DNA from: Sphingobacteriales bacterium
GTDB taxonomy: Bacteria > Bacteroidota > Bacteroidia > Sphingobacteriales > Sphingobacteriaceae
Length of the DNA: 64,000 nt
Assembly: GCA_026390835.1 (NCBI GenBank)
Contig: JAPLFD010000007.1
Location: 1-64,000, forward strand
Direction of reading: 5' to 3'
The notes beneath the pieces were generated by a model. That model was given only the letters and a program-made list of their open reading frames with translations. It made no database searches and was not told the DNA's origin. The position numbers and the translations under genes are program-made. This document shows positions 1 to 9,088 of this stretch, piece after piece; within the stretch, counting starts at the first letter, position 1; each line of letters opens with the position of its first letter.

Positions 1-190
1 CTACTTTTTTACGGGCCCAGTCTGTTTTTCGCAAAAATTTCAGGCTCGATTTTAAACTCGGGTTAGCATGAAAACAATTAATCCGAACCAATTCGTCTAA
101 TTCTTCCCAAGTATAGGTCATGAGCAAGTAGCGCAAAATGTACTCCAGGGTTTTTCCATGTAGCGGATTATTTTTTTGTGTTACTTCCAT
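1..190 (-). CDS. VF530 family (DUF2132) DNA-binding protein, 3' end cut by window
   Basis: This gene is not in the ORF track. I read it from the reverse complement: an ATG at 190 opens 63 codons that run off the left edge. The peptide has the hallmark blocks [17 protein letters not shown] and [16 protein letters not shown] of the small VF530 family (about 70-80 residues), for which a DNA-binding role has been proposed from structure. Only a few C-terminal residues should be missing. The start lies one base after the stop of the WD40 gene, so the two are probably co-transcribed. Family assignment is confident; its biological role here is unknown. Confidence 0.85.
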   Translation of the reverse strand, partial: MEVTQKNNPLHGKTLEYILRYLLMTYTWEELDELVRINCFHANPSLKSSLKFLRKTDWARKKV

Positions 191-191
191 C

Positions 192-1109
192 TTATTCTTC
201 CGCTGAAATAGCCCAGGTTAAAATTATACGGTCGTCGCCCACCGAAATTAATTCGTTGTTAAAAGTGCTCCAAGCCAATTTATTTACCGAGTGGCTGTGA
301 CTATCAAACTCTTTTTCGCGACTAATGGTTTTAAGCAACTTAAACGTTTCTGCATCCCAAATTTTAATGCTTTTATCGCGACTAGCCGTTGCAAAATAGT
401 CTCCATTGGGGCTATATTCAATGTCGTAAATGGCAAATAAATGCGCCGAAATGTTTTCTTTTAAGGCTAAATTACTCAAATCCCATACTTTTAATTGTGC
501 ATCTCTGCTTCCCGAAAGTAAATAGCGTCCGCAAGGTGAAAACGCTAGTGAGGTAATGGGTAGGGTGTGCCCTTCTAATACACAAGCCAAACTATAATCT
601 TGGGTATGGTAGAGGTAGATGTGGTGGTCTTTGCAGCCGGCGGCCATGTACATTTCGTTAGGGCTGGTGCTAAGGCAGCGCACGGTGTGGCTCCCTACTT
701 GTATGTGTTGTTTTTGGGTGAAGGTTTCCAAATCCCAAATGCTGATACTTCCATCTTCGGAGGCTGCAGCAAGCTCTTTCCGATTAGTTAATGAAGTGAT
801 ATCAAAAATAGGCTGTTGGTGAAAGGCCATTTGGTGTGTAATCTCTTGGCTGATGAAGTTGAAAACACTGAGTTTGCCACTACGCTCACCAGAAACCAGC
901 ACCGGTGCTACTGTAGGGCAATGCAGGGCATAAACCGATTGTTCTACGGGGAACATCACTTTTACCAAATCGTGCGTTTTTAGGCTCCATTCCACCACGC
1001 CCTTGTCATTTCCGGCAGTAAAAAAGATATGCGCTTTCTGCGAATTCACCACCGTGTAAATGGGTTCTCGGTGGCCCGCCAGCTTGGCGCTTTGTTGTAC
1101 CTGTATCAT
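192..1109 (-). CDS. WD40 repeat beta-propeller protein
   Basis: The 305-residue protein consists almost entirely of WD40 blades. Repeats ending in WD-type dipeptides recur ([24 protein letters not shown]), each preceded by GH or SH and ASRD/SGSRD segments, so six to seven blades are likely. It has no signal peptide or transmembrane segment and should be a cytoplasmic scaffold. No enzymatic domain is fused. It is the first gene of a two-gene unit with the VF530-like gene. The only promoter-like box upstream (TAGTTTTG) ends five bases before the ATG, which points to a leaderless transcript. The binding partner cannot be deduced. Confidence 0.9.
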   Translation of the reverse strand: MIQVQQSAKLAGHREPIYTVVNSQKAHIFFTAGNDKGVVEWSLKTHDLVKVMFPVEQSVYALHCPTVAPVLVSGERSGKLSVFNFISQEITHQMAFHQQPIFDITSLTNRKELAAASEDGSISIWDLETFTQKQHIQVGSHTVRCLSTSPNEMYMAAGCKDHHIYLYHTQDYSLACVLEGHTLPITSLAFSPCGRYLLSGSRDAQLKVWDLSNLALKENISAHLFAIYDIEYSPNGDYFATASRDKSIKIWDAETFKLLKTISREKEFDSHSHSVNKLAWSTFNNELISVGDDRIILTWAISAEE

Positions 1110-1114
1110 GTATA

Positions 1115-1143
1115 CAAAACTATTCTTTTTTTGCGTATACCAA
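1115..1143 (-). promoter_or_regulatory. Predicted promoter of the WD40 gene
   Basis: On the minus strand TTGG, 17 bases, then TAGTTTTG match the Bacteroidota -33/-7 pattern (TTTG, TAnnTTTG). The -7 box ends five bases before the ATG at 1109, so transcription should begin at or next to the start codon. Confidence 0.5.
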
Positions 1144-1187
1144 TTTCGTAAAACCAGCTAAAAAAATTCTTTTTTCATATTTTTTCG

Positions 1188-1195
1188 TACTTTTG
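1188..1195 (+). promoter_or_regulatory. Predicted -7 box of the dihydroorotase-like gene
   Basis: TACTTTTG fits TAnnTTTG; a clear -33 TTTG is not seen. With initiation near 1200 the leader to the preferred ATG at 1354 would be about 150 bases. Confidence 0.4.
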
Positions 1196-1353
1196 GGTTT
1201 AATGAGAGGCCTCCAGTTTTTCGTATCGCTACTGAATCTACACCAGTTTGTCGATTATTGCACTCATTCCCTCGTTTTCATCCTAATAATCAGTCCATTA
1301 CATATGTTTCGAGCACATTCGTATTTGCTTGTTCCGAGAAACCCCATTGCCCT

Positions 1354-2619
1354 ATGAAAAAAGTATTGATACAATCGGCAACACTTATAGATAGTCAGTT
1401 AAAAAGCTATCCAAATACCGATGTATTGGTGGTAAATGGAAAAATAGCTGCTATTGGCAAGGACTTAACCGTGCCAGCCGATGCGGAAATAATAGAAGCC
1501 GATGGTAGTATTTTAGCTCCCGGTTTTTGCGATTTAAATGTAAATGCCGGAGAACCCGGTTTTGAAACCAAAGAAGATTTACACAGCTTAGCTCGGGCCG
1601 CCTTTGCAGGAGGCATTACCGCACTAGCTTTACAACCCAATACCAATCCGCCTCTACACTCTAAGGCTCAAATATCATACATCTGCTCTACTGCGGCAGA
1701 TTTACCAGTGGCCATTTATCCATTGGGTACCATAAGCCACGAACGTAAAGGTGAGGCCTTGGCCGAACTTTTTGATATGTACCAAGCCGGAGCCTTGGCT
1801 TTTACCGATGGCGATAAGCCTTTGGCCCATGCTGGAGTAATGAGCAGAGCGCTTTTGTACACCAAAGGCTTTGGCGCCCGTATTTTTTCGTATGCCGAAG
1901 ATGCCAGCGTAGCAGCCCATGCTATGATAAACGAAGGTGTTGTAAGTACTTATTTAGGTTTAAAAGGAAATCCGGCCCTGGCAGAAGAATTAATGATTTC
2001 ACGAGATATTGAATTAGCGGCCTATAATCAAAGCCCGATTCATTTTAGTACCATATCATCAGCTAAAAGTGTGCAACTCATTCGCGAAGCCAAAGCAAAA
2101 GGCATAGCCGTAACCTGCGATGTGGCTGCCCATCACTTGATACTTACCGAAGAAGCTTTATTGGGTTTTGACTCAAACTATAAAGTAAAACCACCCTTGC
2201 GTACCGAAGAGGACAGAAATGCACTTTTAGCCGGCTTAGCCGACGATACCATTGATGCAGTGGTATCGCAACATACCCCTCACGAAATTGAATTTAAAGC
2301 GCTCGAGTTTGGTTTGGCTGCTTATGGAATTATAGGCCTACAAACGCTATTGCCTCTAGTACTTAAAGCGGGTTTAACCACCCGAGATATCATTAAAAAA
2401 TTAGCCCTAGAACCACGAAAAATTTTAGGCTTAGCCCTCCCAAAAATTGCCGAAGGCGAAGCTGCGGATTTGGCTTTGTTCGATCCGAAAGCACCTTGGG
2501 TGTTTGATGAACAAACAAATGTCTCTAAATCAGCAAATAGTCCGTTTATGGGGCACGAATTTACAGGCCAAGTACGTTGGGCTTGTGCCAACAATCAGTA
2601 TTACACCTCAAAAAACTAA
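1354..2619 (+). CDS. Dihydroorotase-like amidohydrolase, probable inactive paralogue
   Basis: I prefer the ATG at 1354 (MKKVLIQSATL) over the track start at 1258. It gives 421 residues, normal for class I dihydroorotase, and the upstream 32 residues look non-coding. The fold is clear: GxIAAIG, the ILAPGFCDLNVNAGEPG strand, VTCDVAAHHLILTE and a C-terminal KIAEGEAADLALFD. However the metal-binding HxH is Asn62-Val-Asn64, and the late TDHAPH motif reads VSQHTPH, so the catalytic Asp is replaced. Active enzymes make dihydroorotate in pyrimidine synthesis; this copy may be structural, like the inactive PyrC' partners of some aspartate transcarbamoylases. The next gene starts two bases after its stop. 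Confidence 0.85.
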   Translation: MKKVLIQSATLIDSQLKSYPNTDVLVVNGKIAAIGKDLTVPADAEIIEADGSILAPGFCDLNVNAGEPGFETKEDLHSLARAAFAGGITALALQPNTNPPLHSKAQISYICSTAADLPVAIYPLGTISHERKGEALAELFDMYQAGALAFTDGDKPLAHAGVMSRALLYTKGFGARIFSYAEDASVAAHAMINEGVVSTYLGLKGNPALAEELMISRDIELAAYNQSPIHFSTISSAKSVQLIREAKAKGIAVTCDVAAHHLILTEEALLGFDSNYKVKPPLRTEEDRNALLAGLADDTIDAVVSQHTPHEIEFKALEFGLAAYGIIGLQTLLPLVLKAGLTTRDIIKKLALEPRKILGLALPKIAEGEAADLALFDPKAPWVFDEQTNVSKSANSPFMGHEFTGQVRWACANNQYYTSKN

Positions 2620-2621
2620 GC

Positions 2622-3296
2622 ATGCAAAAAGCTATACAAGCCGCCTTGGGCGCATTTTTATCTTCCTTTACAAAAACATCGGGTATAGATACCACGGGCA
2701 TTTTATCTGAACTTTCTTCGGCTTTCGAATCTAATCCAGATTTTATGGCTAAGGTAGCAGCAGTAGATAAAGTAATTGATGAGCAACCGAAATTAGAGGA
2801 ATTGAGAGAGTATATCATCGATTTATTGTTCATCCATTTCTTCACCGATGATGTAAATAAATTGGAAGAAGATTATTTGGATTCGCCGGAATGGGAAGCT
2901 ATTGAAGAAGAAACCTTAGATAGGGGCACTGAACTGCTCAACGTATTGTTATACCTAAAAGAGTGCCATGACGAAGATATTGAGCCAGAATTGAGTGATT
3001 TTTTGAAAGAATTTTTATTGGTAGATGAAGACGAGTTTCAGGATGAACACCGCATTTACGAGTCTGTAATTGCCAACCAAATTTTATTGGAAAGTTCAGC
3101 AGCAGAAATAGCTAAGGTGGCCAATGGCTTGGCAGAAGATGACGAAATAAAAGAGTTGTTTTACGCCATACTGTGTTTCTTCCGAAATCCATACCCATCG
3201 GTAGCGGAACAAGAGGAAGTATTGGCAGCTAGCGCCCAACCCGAAACCGACCTTGCCGTTTATCAACTTTTACTTAACTTTAATAAACCAATTTAA
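2622..3296 (+). CDS. Conserved hypothetical acidic helical protein
   Basis: The start is the ATG at 2622, two bases after the preceding stop; the track start at 2577 would overlap that gene. This gives 224 residues. I do not recognise a named family. The protein is strongly acidic, with long Glu/Asp-rich stretches in the middle (for example VDEDEFQDEH), and looks all-helical. It has no signal peptide, no confident membrane segment and no cysteine cluster. It sits in a tight run with the dihydroorotase-like gene and the DUF4199 gene (5-base gap), so co-expression is likely. Function unknown. Confidence 0.8.
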   Translation: MQKAIQAALGAFLSSFTKTSGIDTTGILSELSSAFESNPDFMAKVAAVDKVIDEQPKLEELREYIIDLLFIHFFTDDVNKLEEDYLDSPEWEAIEEETLDRGTELLNVLLYLKECHDEDIEPELSDFLKEFLLVDEDEFQDEHRIYESVIANQILLESSAAEIAKVANGLAEDDEIKELFYAILCFFRNPYPSVAEQEEVLAASAQPETDLAVYQLLLNFNKPI

Positions 3297-3301
3297 TTAC
3301 T

Positions 3302-3856
3302 ATGGAATCAAATTCTAACCAATTAGCCATTAATAACGGATTGTTTATCGGTGGTATCTCTATAATTTTAGGCATAGTGGTGTACTATGTTGCACCACAA
3401 TTATTGGCTTCTTTCGGTTTCGGCATTTTAATAGCTTTAATTTCTTTGGGTTTATACATTTTCTTTACACTCGATTTAAGAAAAAAAGTAGGGGGCTTTT
3501 GGTCCTTTCGCGAAGCCTTAAAAGGCATCTTTTTGATGTCATTTATTGCCGCTTTAATAAACATTTCGGTCAATTTTGTGTTCTATAAATTTATTGAGCC
3601 AGGTGCTTATGATAAGGTTTCGGAGATTTTGACTCAAAACTTAAGTGCTAATTATGAAAAATTAGGAATGGATCAGGCCGCTATTGATCAAGCCATTCCG
3701 ATGGTTTTAGAAAAAATGAAAACACAATTCGATCCAAGTTTTACCGATTTAATGAAAAGCTTAGGTGGAAGCATATTATTTGGATTTGTGATGTCGCTTA
3801 TTTTTGCGGCCATTTTCAAAAAAGAACAACCTATTTTTACCTCTACCGAAGAATAA
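3302..3856 (+). CDS. DUF4199 family membrane protein
   Basis: The 184-residue protein has four hydrophobic segments: about residues 12-30, 35-54, 70-92 and 155-175. A basic loop (DLRKKVGGFWSFREALKGIF) follows the second segment, and a hydrophilic stretch rich in Lys, Gln and Asp precedes the last. The arrangement and the GGFWSFREALK motif match DUF4199, a Bacteroidota family of inner-membrane proteins of unknown role. These genes often precede a family 2 glycosyltransferase, as here. The spacing from the upstream gene is five bases. Confidence 0.8.
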   Translation: MESNSNQLAINNGLFIGGISIILGIVVYYVAPQLLASFGFGILIALISLGLYIFFTLDLRKKVGGFWSFREALKGIFLMSFIAALINISVNFVFYKFIEPGAYDKVSEILTQNLSANYEKLGMDQAAIDQAIPMVLEKMKTQFDPSFTDLMKSLGGSILFGFVMSLIFAAIFKKEQPIFTSTEE

Positions 3857-3928
3857 TTAAAAAGCCGTTTAAAGCGTGCAAATTTTATCGATATTTTGAT
3901 GAAATTTGCACGTTTGTATTTCACACCT

Positions 3929-4879
3929 ATGGATATATCGCTAGTCATACCCTTATACAACGAAGCAGAATCGCTGCCCGAATTGTGCGCCTGGATTAAA
4001 CGTGTGCTTGATGCACAAGGGTATTCCTACGAAATTATTTTGGTAGATGATGGTAGTAATGACAATTCTTGGGCTGTTATTCAATCCTTAAAGAACGATA
4101 TTCCTGAAATTTCTGGTATCCGTTTCCGCAGAAATTACGGTAAATCAGCGGCTTTAAATGTGGGCTTTGAAGCTGCACAAGGCGATGTGGTAATTACCAT
4201 GGATGCAGATTTGCAAGATAGCCCCGATGAAATTCCGGTACTTTTTCAACGCATTAAAGAAGAAAATCTCGATGTCATATCCGGCTGGAAAAAGAAACGC
4301 TACGATCCGCTTACTAAAACCATTCCTACCAAATTGTTCAATGCCGTTACCCGAAAAATGTCGGGCATACACAACCTCCACGATTTTAACTGCGGTTTAA
4401 AAGCCTATAAAAACGAGGTAGTAAAAAGCATTGAAGTATACGGAGAAATGCACCGCTACATTCCAGTTTTAGCCAAATGGGCTGGGTTTACGCAAATTGC
4501 CGAGCAAGTGGTAGAACATCGTGCTCGTAAATACGGCACCACCAAATTTGGATTTAGTCGCTTTGTAAACGGATTTTTAGATTTACTTTCCATCTTTTTT
4601 GTAGGCAAATTTGCCAAACGCCCCATGCACTTTTTTGGTACCATGGGTATGCTCAGTTTCTTAGGTGGTTTAGCCATTACTATCTGGCTCATTGTAGATA
4701 AATTAACAGATATTTCTAAAGGCCTAGCTTACCGCAATGTAACCGATCAGCCTCTGTTTTATATTGCCTTGGTGGCTATTATTGTAGGATTTCAGCTGTT
4801 TTTAACTGGCTTTATTGCCGAGCTGGTATCTCGTAATGCTCCAGAACGCAACCATTATCACATAGGCGATAAGGTATAA
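3929..4879 (+). CDS. Family 2 glycosyltransferase, polyprenyl-phosphate sugar transferase type
   Basis: The start is set at 3929 (MDISLVIPLYNEAESL) because the GT-A fold begins there; the track adds 11 residues. The product has 316 residues. The catalytic domain covers about residues 1-230, with VDDGSNDNSW, MDADLQDSPDEI (DxD-type motif) and a KYGTTKFGFSRF motif near the membrane interface. Two transmembrane helices follow (about 232-255 and 275-300). This is the layout of DPM1/GtrB/ArnC-like enzymes that move a sugar from a nucleotide donor to undecaprenyl or dolichyl phosphate on the cytoplasmic face. The sugar cannot be read from sequence. Confidence 0.88.
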   Translation: MDISLVIPLYNEAESLPELCAWIKRVLDAQGYSYEIILVDDGSNDNSWAVIQSLKNDIPEISGIRFRRNYGKSAALNVGFEAAQGDVVITMDADLQDSPDEIPVLFQRIKEENLDVISGWKKKRYDPLTKTIPTKLFNAVTRKMSGIHNLHDFNCGLKAYKNEVVKSIEVYGEMHRYIPVLAKWAGFTQIAEQVVEHRARKYGTTKFGFSRFVNGFLDLLSIFFVGKFAKRPMHFFGTMGMLSFLGGLAITIWLIVDKLTDISKGLAYRNVTDQPLFYIALVAIIVGFQLFLTGFIAELVSRNAPERNHYHIGDKV

Positions 4880-4891
4880 AAATACATCGCC

Positions 4892-5860
4892 ATGTTTTTC
4901 TCCATCATCATTCCGCTATTCAACCGTCCGCAAGAAATTGACGAATTGTTGCATACCCTTACCCAACAAGATTATACAAATTTTGAGGTACTTGTAGTAG
5001 AAGACGGCTCTACGATCGATGCTCGTAGCTTGGTAGAAAGCTACCAATACACCCTCAACATCCGCTACTTTGTAAAAGAAAACGAAGGCCAAGGCTTTAC
5101 CAGAAATTTTGCGTTTAAACAAGCTAAAGGCGATTATTTTGTAATGTTCGATTCCGATTGCCTCATTCCAAAGGATTATTTAGCTACTGTAAAAGCACAC
5201 TTAGAACGTAATTGGCTCGATGCCTATGGTGGCCCCGATGCTGCCCATAGCTCTTTTACGCCTACCCAAAAAGCCATCAGTTACGCCATGACTTCTGTTT
5301 TTACCACAGGTGGCATTAGAGGAAATAAAAACCACGTGGGCCAGTTTCATCCACGCAGTTTTAATATGGGTATATCTCGGGCCGTTTGGGAAAAAACAGG
5401 TGGTTTTATTCTTACCCGTTTAGGAGAGGATATAGAATTTAGCATCCGTATCCAATCGCTTGGTTTTAAAATTGGCTTAATTCCCGAGGCCGAAGTTTTT
5501 CATAAACGCCGCACCAATTTTGCGCAATTCTATAAACAATTGCATTTTTTTGGACGTGCACGTATCAATATTTACAAACACTTTCCGGCAGAACTCAAAT
5601 TGCTACACTTTTTCCCGAGTACTTTTGTGCTTTTTTTAGTGGCAAGTGCTGTACTCAATCTGGTTCAAAGCCCTTTGGCAACATGGTGCAATGTAGTATT
5701 GGCCTTGTATGTATTGTTAATATTTTTTCATTCTTGGGCCAAAAATAAGTCGGCAAAAGTCGCATTTTTGAGTATTATTGCAGTGTTTGTACAACTCAAC
5801 GCTTATGGCCTTGGGTTTATGCAAGATTTTTGGAAACGAATCGTACTAAAACAACCATAA
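4892..5860 (+). CDS. Family 2 glycosyltransferase
   Basis: The 322-residue protein starts with FFSIIIPLFNRPQEI and has VVEDGST, a DSDCLIPKDYL nucleotide-sugar and metal site, NMGISRAVWEKTGGF and an RLGEDIEFSIRI acceptor-side motif, all typical of GT2 enzymes. One or two hydrophobic helices close the protein (about residues 240-300). It lies 12 bases after the other glycosyltransferase, and the pair probably acts on the same surface glycan or lipid. The exact sugar and acceptor are unknown. Confidence 0.88.
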   Translation: MFFSIIIPLFNRPQEIDELLHTLTQQDYTNFEVLVVEDGSTIDARSLVESYQYTLNIRYFVKENEGQGFTRNFAFKQAKGDYFVMFDSDCLIPKDYLATVKAHLERNWLDAYGGPDAAHSSFTPTQKAISYAMTSVFTTGGIRGNKNHVGQFHPRSFNMGISRAVWEKTGGFILTRLGEDIEFSIRIQSLGFKIGLIPEAEVFHKRRTNFAQFYKQLHFFGRARINIYKHFPAELKLLHFFPSTFVLFLVASAVLNLVQSPLATWCNVVLALYVLLIFFHSWAKNKSAKVAFLSIIAVFVQLNAYGLGFMQDFWKRIVLKQP

Positions 5861-5864
5861 ATTA

Positions 5865-6388
5865 ATGAATACCTCTTTCTCTATAAGCGAAACGTTAAGC
5901 ACGGCTTGGGCCATAGCTAAAAAAAATGCATGGATTGTAATGGGCTTTACTGCTGTGCAATTTGTAGTGATGTTTGTGTTTACCACCATCATAGCCCTTT
6001 TCTTAAACGAAACCAGTACTACTGGTGCCTTGGTGCAAAATGTCATTATTCAGTTAGCCGATACCTTTATTGCGTGCTCATCACCATTCCTATTTTTTAC
6101 ATGAGCCTTCGTTTGTTCTTTGTATTGTGTTTCATTGTCGATCAAGAATCGGGTTCAACCGAAGCTATTAGCCAAAGTTGGACCATTACCAAAGGGAACT
6201 TCTGGGCTTTATTCTCCCTGTTTTTAGTCATTTTAGGCATCAATATTTTAGGAGCATTGGCGCTATTTGTTGGCCTTTTGTTTACTATCCCATTTTCTAG
6301 TTTAATTCTGATGGTAGCGTACCGCCAGATGGTAAATAACTATACAGACGAAGAAGAAATTCTGATTGAAGGTTCAGATAAAAACTAA
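5865..6388 (+). pseudogene. Membrane protein gene interrupted by a frameshift
   Basis: Two track ORFs (5865-6104 and the end of 5930-6388) are halves of one protein. The first reads MNTSFSISETLSTAWAIAKK plus a membrane helix and stops at 6104. One frame over, sensible sequence resumes at VLITIPIFYMSLRLFF and continues through AISQSWTITKGNFWALF and another helix pair to the stop at 6388. Joining them needs a -1 shift, equal to one missing base, between about 6070 and 6100; the stretch includes a T6 run. The repaired product of about 174 residues resembles small Bacteroidota multi-pass membrane proteins of unknown role. A real mutation and a sequencing error are both possible. The next gene starts two bases downstream. 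Confidence 0.7.
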
Positions 6389-6390
6389 GT

Positions 6391-7893
6391 ATGGGACTAA
6401 AGTCGGCACTAAGTAAGCCCTTTGCGGCCTGGGTGAACCGGCAAGTACTCCGCTGGAAAAACAACCCCATTGCAGCGCAAGATAAGGTGTTTTTTGCCTT
6501 GCTTAATAAGGCTAAATTAACCGCTTTTGGGCAAGATCATGGTTTTGAAACCATTCAAACCTATCAAGATTTTAAGAAAAGCGTTCCCATTAGAGATTAC
6601 GAGCAATTACGTCCTTATATCGAGAGGGTAGCAGCCGGCGAAGCCAATGTATTATGGCCTGGAAAGCCTCTGTACTTTGCCAAAACATCGGGTACTACTT
6701 CTGGTGTAAAATATATCCCTATTTCTAAAGAATCTATGCCCGAGCATATTAAGGCCGCTCGAAATGCGCTTTTGGGTTATATTCACGAATCTGGTGATAC
6801 CTCATTTGTCAACGGAAAAATGATTTTCCTGCAAGGAAGTCCGGTTTTGGAAAAAAAAACGGGAATAGATACCGGCCGCCTTTCGGGTATTGTAGCCCAC
6901 CACGTGCCGGCTTATCTTCAAAAAAACCGCTTACCCTCCTATGAAACCAATTGTATTGATGATTGGGAAACAAAAGTAGACGCCATTGTGGCCGAAACCA
7001 TTCATCAAGATATGCGCCTAATTTCGGGCATACCCCCTTGGGTACAAATGTATTTCGATAAGCTTTCTCAGGTTTCGGGTGGTAAAAAAGTAAAAGACAT
7101 TTTCAAAAATTTCAGCTTATTTGTTTACGGAGGCGTAAACTTTGAACCCTATCGGGCTAAACTAGAAGAAGTCATTGGTAAAAAAGTGGCTAGCATAGAA
7201 ACATATCCCGCATCGGAAGGCTTTATTGCCTACCAAGATTCCCAAGCAGATAAGGGCTTGCTATTGCTGGTAGCTGCCGGCATCTTTTTTGAATTTATTC
7301 CGGTTACCGAATATTTCAATGAAAATCCTACCCGACTGAGCCTAGCTGATGTAGCCCTCGATACCAATTATGCCCTAATACTCAATACTTCAGCAGGTTT
7401 GTGGGGCTACAGTATTGGCGATACCGTAAAATTTGTATCCAAACAGCCTTACAAAATTATGGTTACGGGTCGTATCAAACATTTTATATCTGCCTTTGGC
7501 GAACATGTTATTGCCGAAGAGGTGGAAGCAGCCTTGTTAGAGGTGGCAGCTAAACAAGCAGTGCAGATTACTGAGTTTACGGTGGCTCCGCAAGTTATCC
7601 CACCAGAAGGCGGCTTGCCTTACCACGAGTGGTTTATAGAATTTGTACAGCCCCCTAAAGAACTGGACGCTTTTGCAGCAGCATTAGATGAAGCGATGCG
7701 GCAAAAAAACAGCTATTATCTCGATTTGATAGCCGGTAAAATTTTGCAACCTTTACACATTCGCTTGGTGCAAAAAAATGGATTCATTGAATTCATGCGT
7801 ACGCAAGGCAAACTAGGCGGCCAAAATAAGGTTCCACGTTTAGCCAACGATAGAGCATTAGCCGATGTATTAAACAAGTCCCTTAAAAACTGA
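6391..7893 (+). CDS. GH3 auxin-responsive-promoter family acyl-adenylating protein
   Basis: The 500-residue protein matches the bacterial branch of the GH3 family, relatives of firefly-luciferase-type adenylating enzymes. Visible motifs are the ATP/AMP-binding loop AKTSGTTSGVKYIPIS (about residues 92-107), YPASEGFIAYQ in the middle and YSIGDTVKF followed by VTGRIKHFISAFGEHV near residues 345-375, which form the late adenylate-binding and hinge region. Plant members join amino acids to auxin or jasmonate; bacterial substrates are mostly unknown. There is no signal peptide. It sits between a broken membrane-protein gene and dxr, four bases before the latter. Confidence 0.88.
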   Translation: MGLKSALSKPFAAWVNRQVLRWKNNPIAAQDKVFFALLNKAKLTAFGQDHGFETIQTYQDFKKSVPIRDYEQLRPYIERVAAGEANVLWPGKPLYFAKTSGTTSGVKYIPISKESMPEHIKAARNALLGYIHESGDTSFVNGKMIFLQGSPVLEKKTGIDTGRLSGIVAHHVPAYLQKNRLPSYETNCIDDWETKVDAIVAETIHQDMRLISGIPPWVQMYFDKLSQVSGGKKVKDIFKNFSLFVYGGVNFEPYRAKLEEVIGKKVASIETYPASEGFIAYQDSQADKGLLLLVAAGIFFEFIPVTEYFNENPTRLSLADVALDTNYALILNTSAGLWGYSIGDTVKFVSKQPYKIMVTGRIKHFISAFGEHVIAEEVEAALLEVAAKQAVQITEFTVAPQVIPPEGGLPYHEWFIEFVQPPKELDAFAAALDEAMRQKNSYYLDLIAGKILQPLHIRLVQKNGFIEFMRTQGKLGGQNKVPRLANDRALADVLNKSLKN

Positions 7894-7897
7894 AAAA

Positions 7898-9052
7898 TTG
7901 ACTAGCAAAACCATAGCCATTATAGGTTCCACCGGAAGTATAGGTACGCAAGCCCTAGAGGTAGTGCGCCAAAACGCTCAGCGGTTTTCGGTGGCTTTGC
8001 TAAGTGCGCAGCAAAATGTGGATTTATTAGCTGCTCAAGCCTTAGAATTTAATCCCAAACAAGTAATTATTGGCGATGAACGTAAACTTTCGGAACTAAA
8101 AGCACGCTTATCAGGTACCACGATTCAAGTATCTGCAGGGGCAACAGCTTTAGTAGAAGCGGTTACACTGCCTGAGATAGATTTGGTGCTTACCGCTTTG
8201 GTAGGCTTTGCCGGCTTAGAACCTACGCTTGCCGCTATTACCGCTGGCAAAGATATTGCCTTAGCCAACAAAGAAACCTTGGTGGTTGCCGGTGATTTGG
8301 TTACTCGATTAGCTAAACAGCATGGCGTGCAAATTTTACCTGTTGATTCGGAACATTCGGCTATTTTTCAATGCTTGGTAGGAGAGCAACAGCCCATAGA
8401 AAAACTAATTTTAACGGCTTCGGGCGGACCTTTTAGAGGAAAAGATGCTTCATTTTTGGCATCCGTAATACCCGAGCAAGCCTTAAAACATCCCAATTGG
8501 GTAATGGGTGCCAAAATTACTATAGATTCGGCTTCGTTGATGAATAAAGGTCTCGAAGTAATTGAAGCCAAATGGTTATTTGATGTAGCACCCGAACAAA
8601 TCGAAGTAGTGGTGCATCCACAATCTATTGTACACTCTTTGGTGCAATTTACCGATGGTTCTATAAAAGCACAGTTGGGTTTACCCGATATGAAATTGCC
8701 TATTCAATATGCTTTGGGCTATCCGGAGCGCATCGCCAATACCTTTAAACGCTTTAATTTTGCTGATTACCCAACGTTAAACTTTGAACAAGCCGATACG
8801 AATACCTTTAGAAATTTAGGCTTGGCTTATGATGCCATTGCCCGTGGAGGAAACGTGCCTTGTATATTAAATGCAGCAAACGAAGTGGTGGTGGCTGCTT
8901 TTTTAGCTAAACGCATTGGCTTTTTACAAATGAGCGATGTACTTGCTACCTGCATGGACAAAATAGCCTATATTCCATCACCTACTTTAAACGATTATTT
9001 ACAAACCGATACCGAAGCCAGACAATTGGCGGAGCGCTTGGTAACTAATTAA
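7898..9052 (+). CDS. dxr: 1-deoxy-D-xylulose 5-phosphate reductoisomerase
   Basis: Dxr catalyses the NADPH-dependent second step of the MEP isoprenoid pathway. The protein shows the N-terminal dinucleotide motif IIGSTGSIGTQALEVV, ANKETLV, the active-site VDSEHSAIFQCL, TASGGPFRG, MNKGLEVIEAKWLF and HPQSIVHSLVQF, in the standard order and close to usual length (384 residues). The start codon is TTG at 7898, because no ATG lies before the dinucleotide motif and the stop of the preceding gene is at 7893. The neighbouring rseP is a common partner in bacteria. Confidence 0.97.
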   Translation: MTSKTIAIIGSTGSIGTQALEVVRQNAQRFSVALLSAQQNVDLLAAQALEFNPKQVIIGDERKLSELKARLSGTTIQVSAGATALVEAVTLPEIDLVLTALVGFAGLEPTLAAITAGKDIALANKETLVVAGDLVTRLAKQHGVQILPVDSEHSAIFQCLVGEQQPIEKLILTASGGPFRGKDASFLASVIPEQALKHPNWVMGAKITIDSASLMNKGLEVIEAKWLFDVAPEQIEVVVHPQSIVHSLVQFTDGSIKAQLGLPDMKLPIQYALGYPERIANTFKRFNFADYPTLNFEQADTNTFRNLGLAYDAIARGGNVPCILNAANEVVVAAFLAKRIGFLQMSDVLATCMDKIAYIPSPTLNDYLQTDTEARQLAERLVTN

Positions 9053-9088
9053 ACATTTACACATCTAAATAAAAACACTACACACTAT

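Noticed and set aside
6085-6102. Programmed -1 frameshift site in the membrane-protein gene
   Set aside because: The T6 run in zero frame is A TTT TTT A, which does not fit X XXY YYZ, and no downstream stem was found; a simple indel is more likely.
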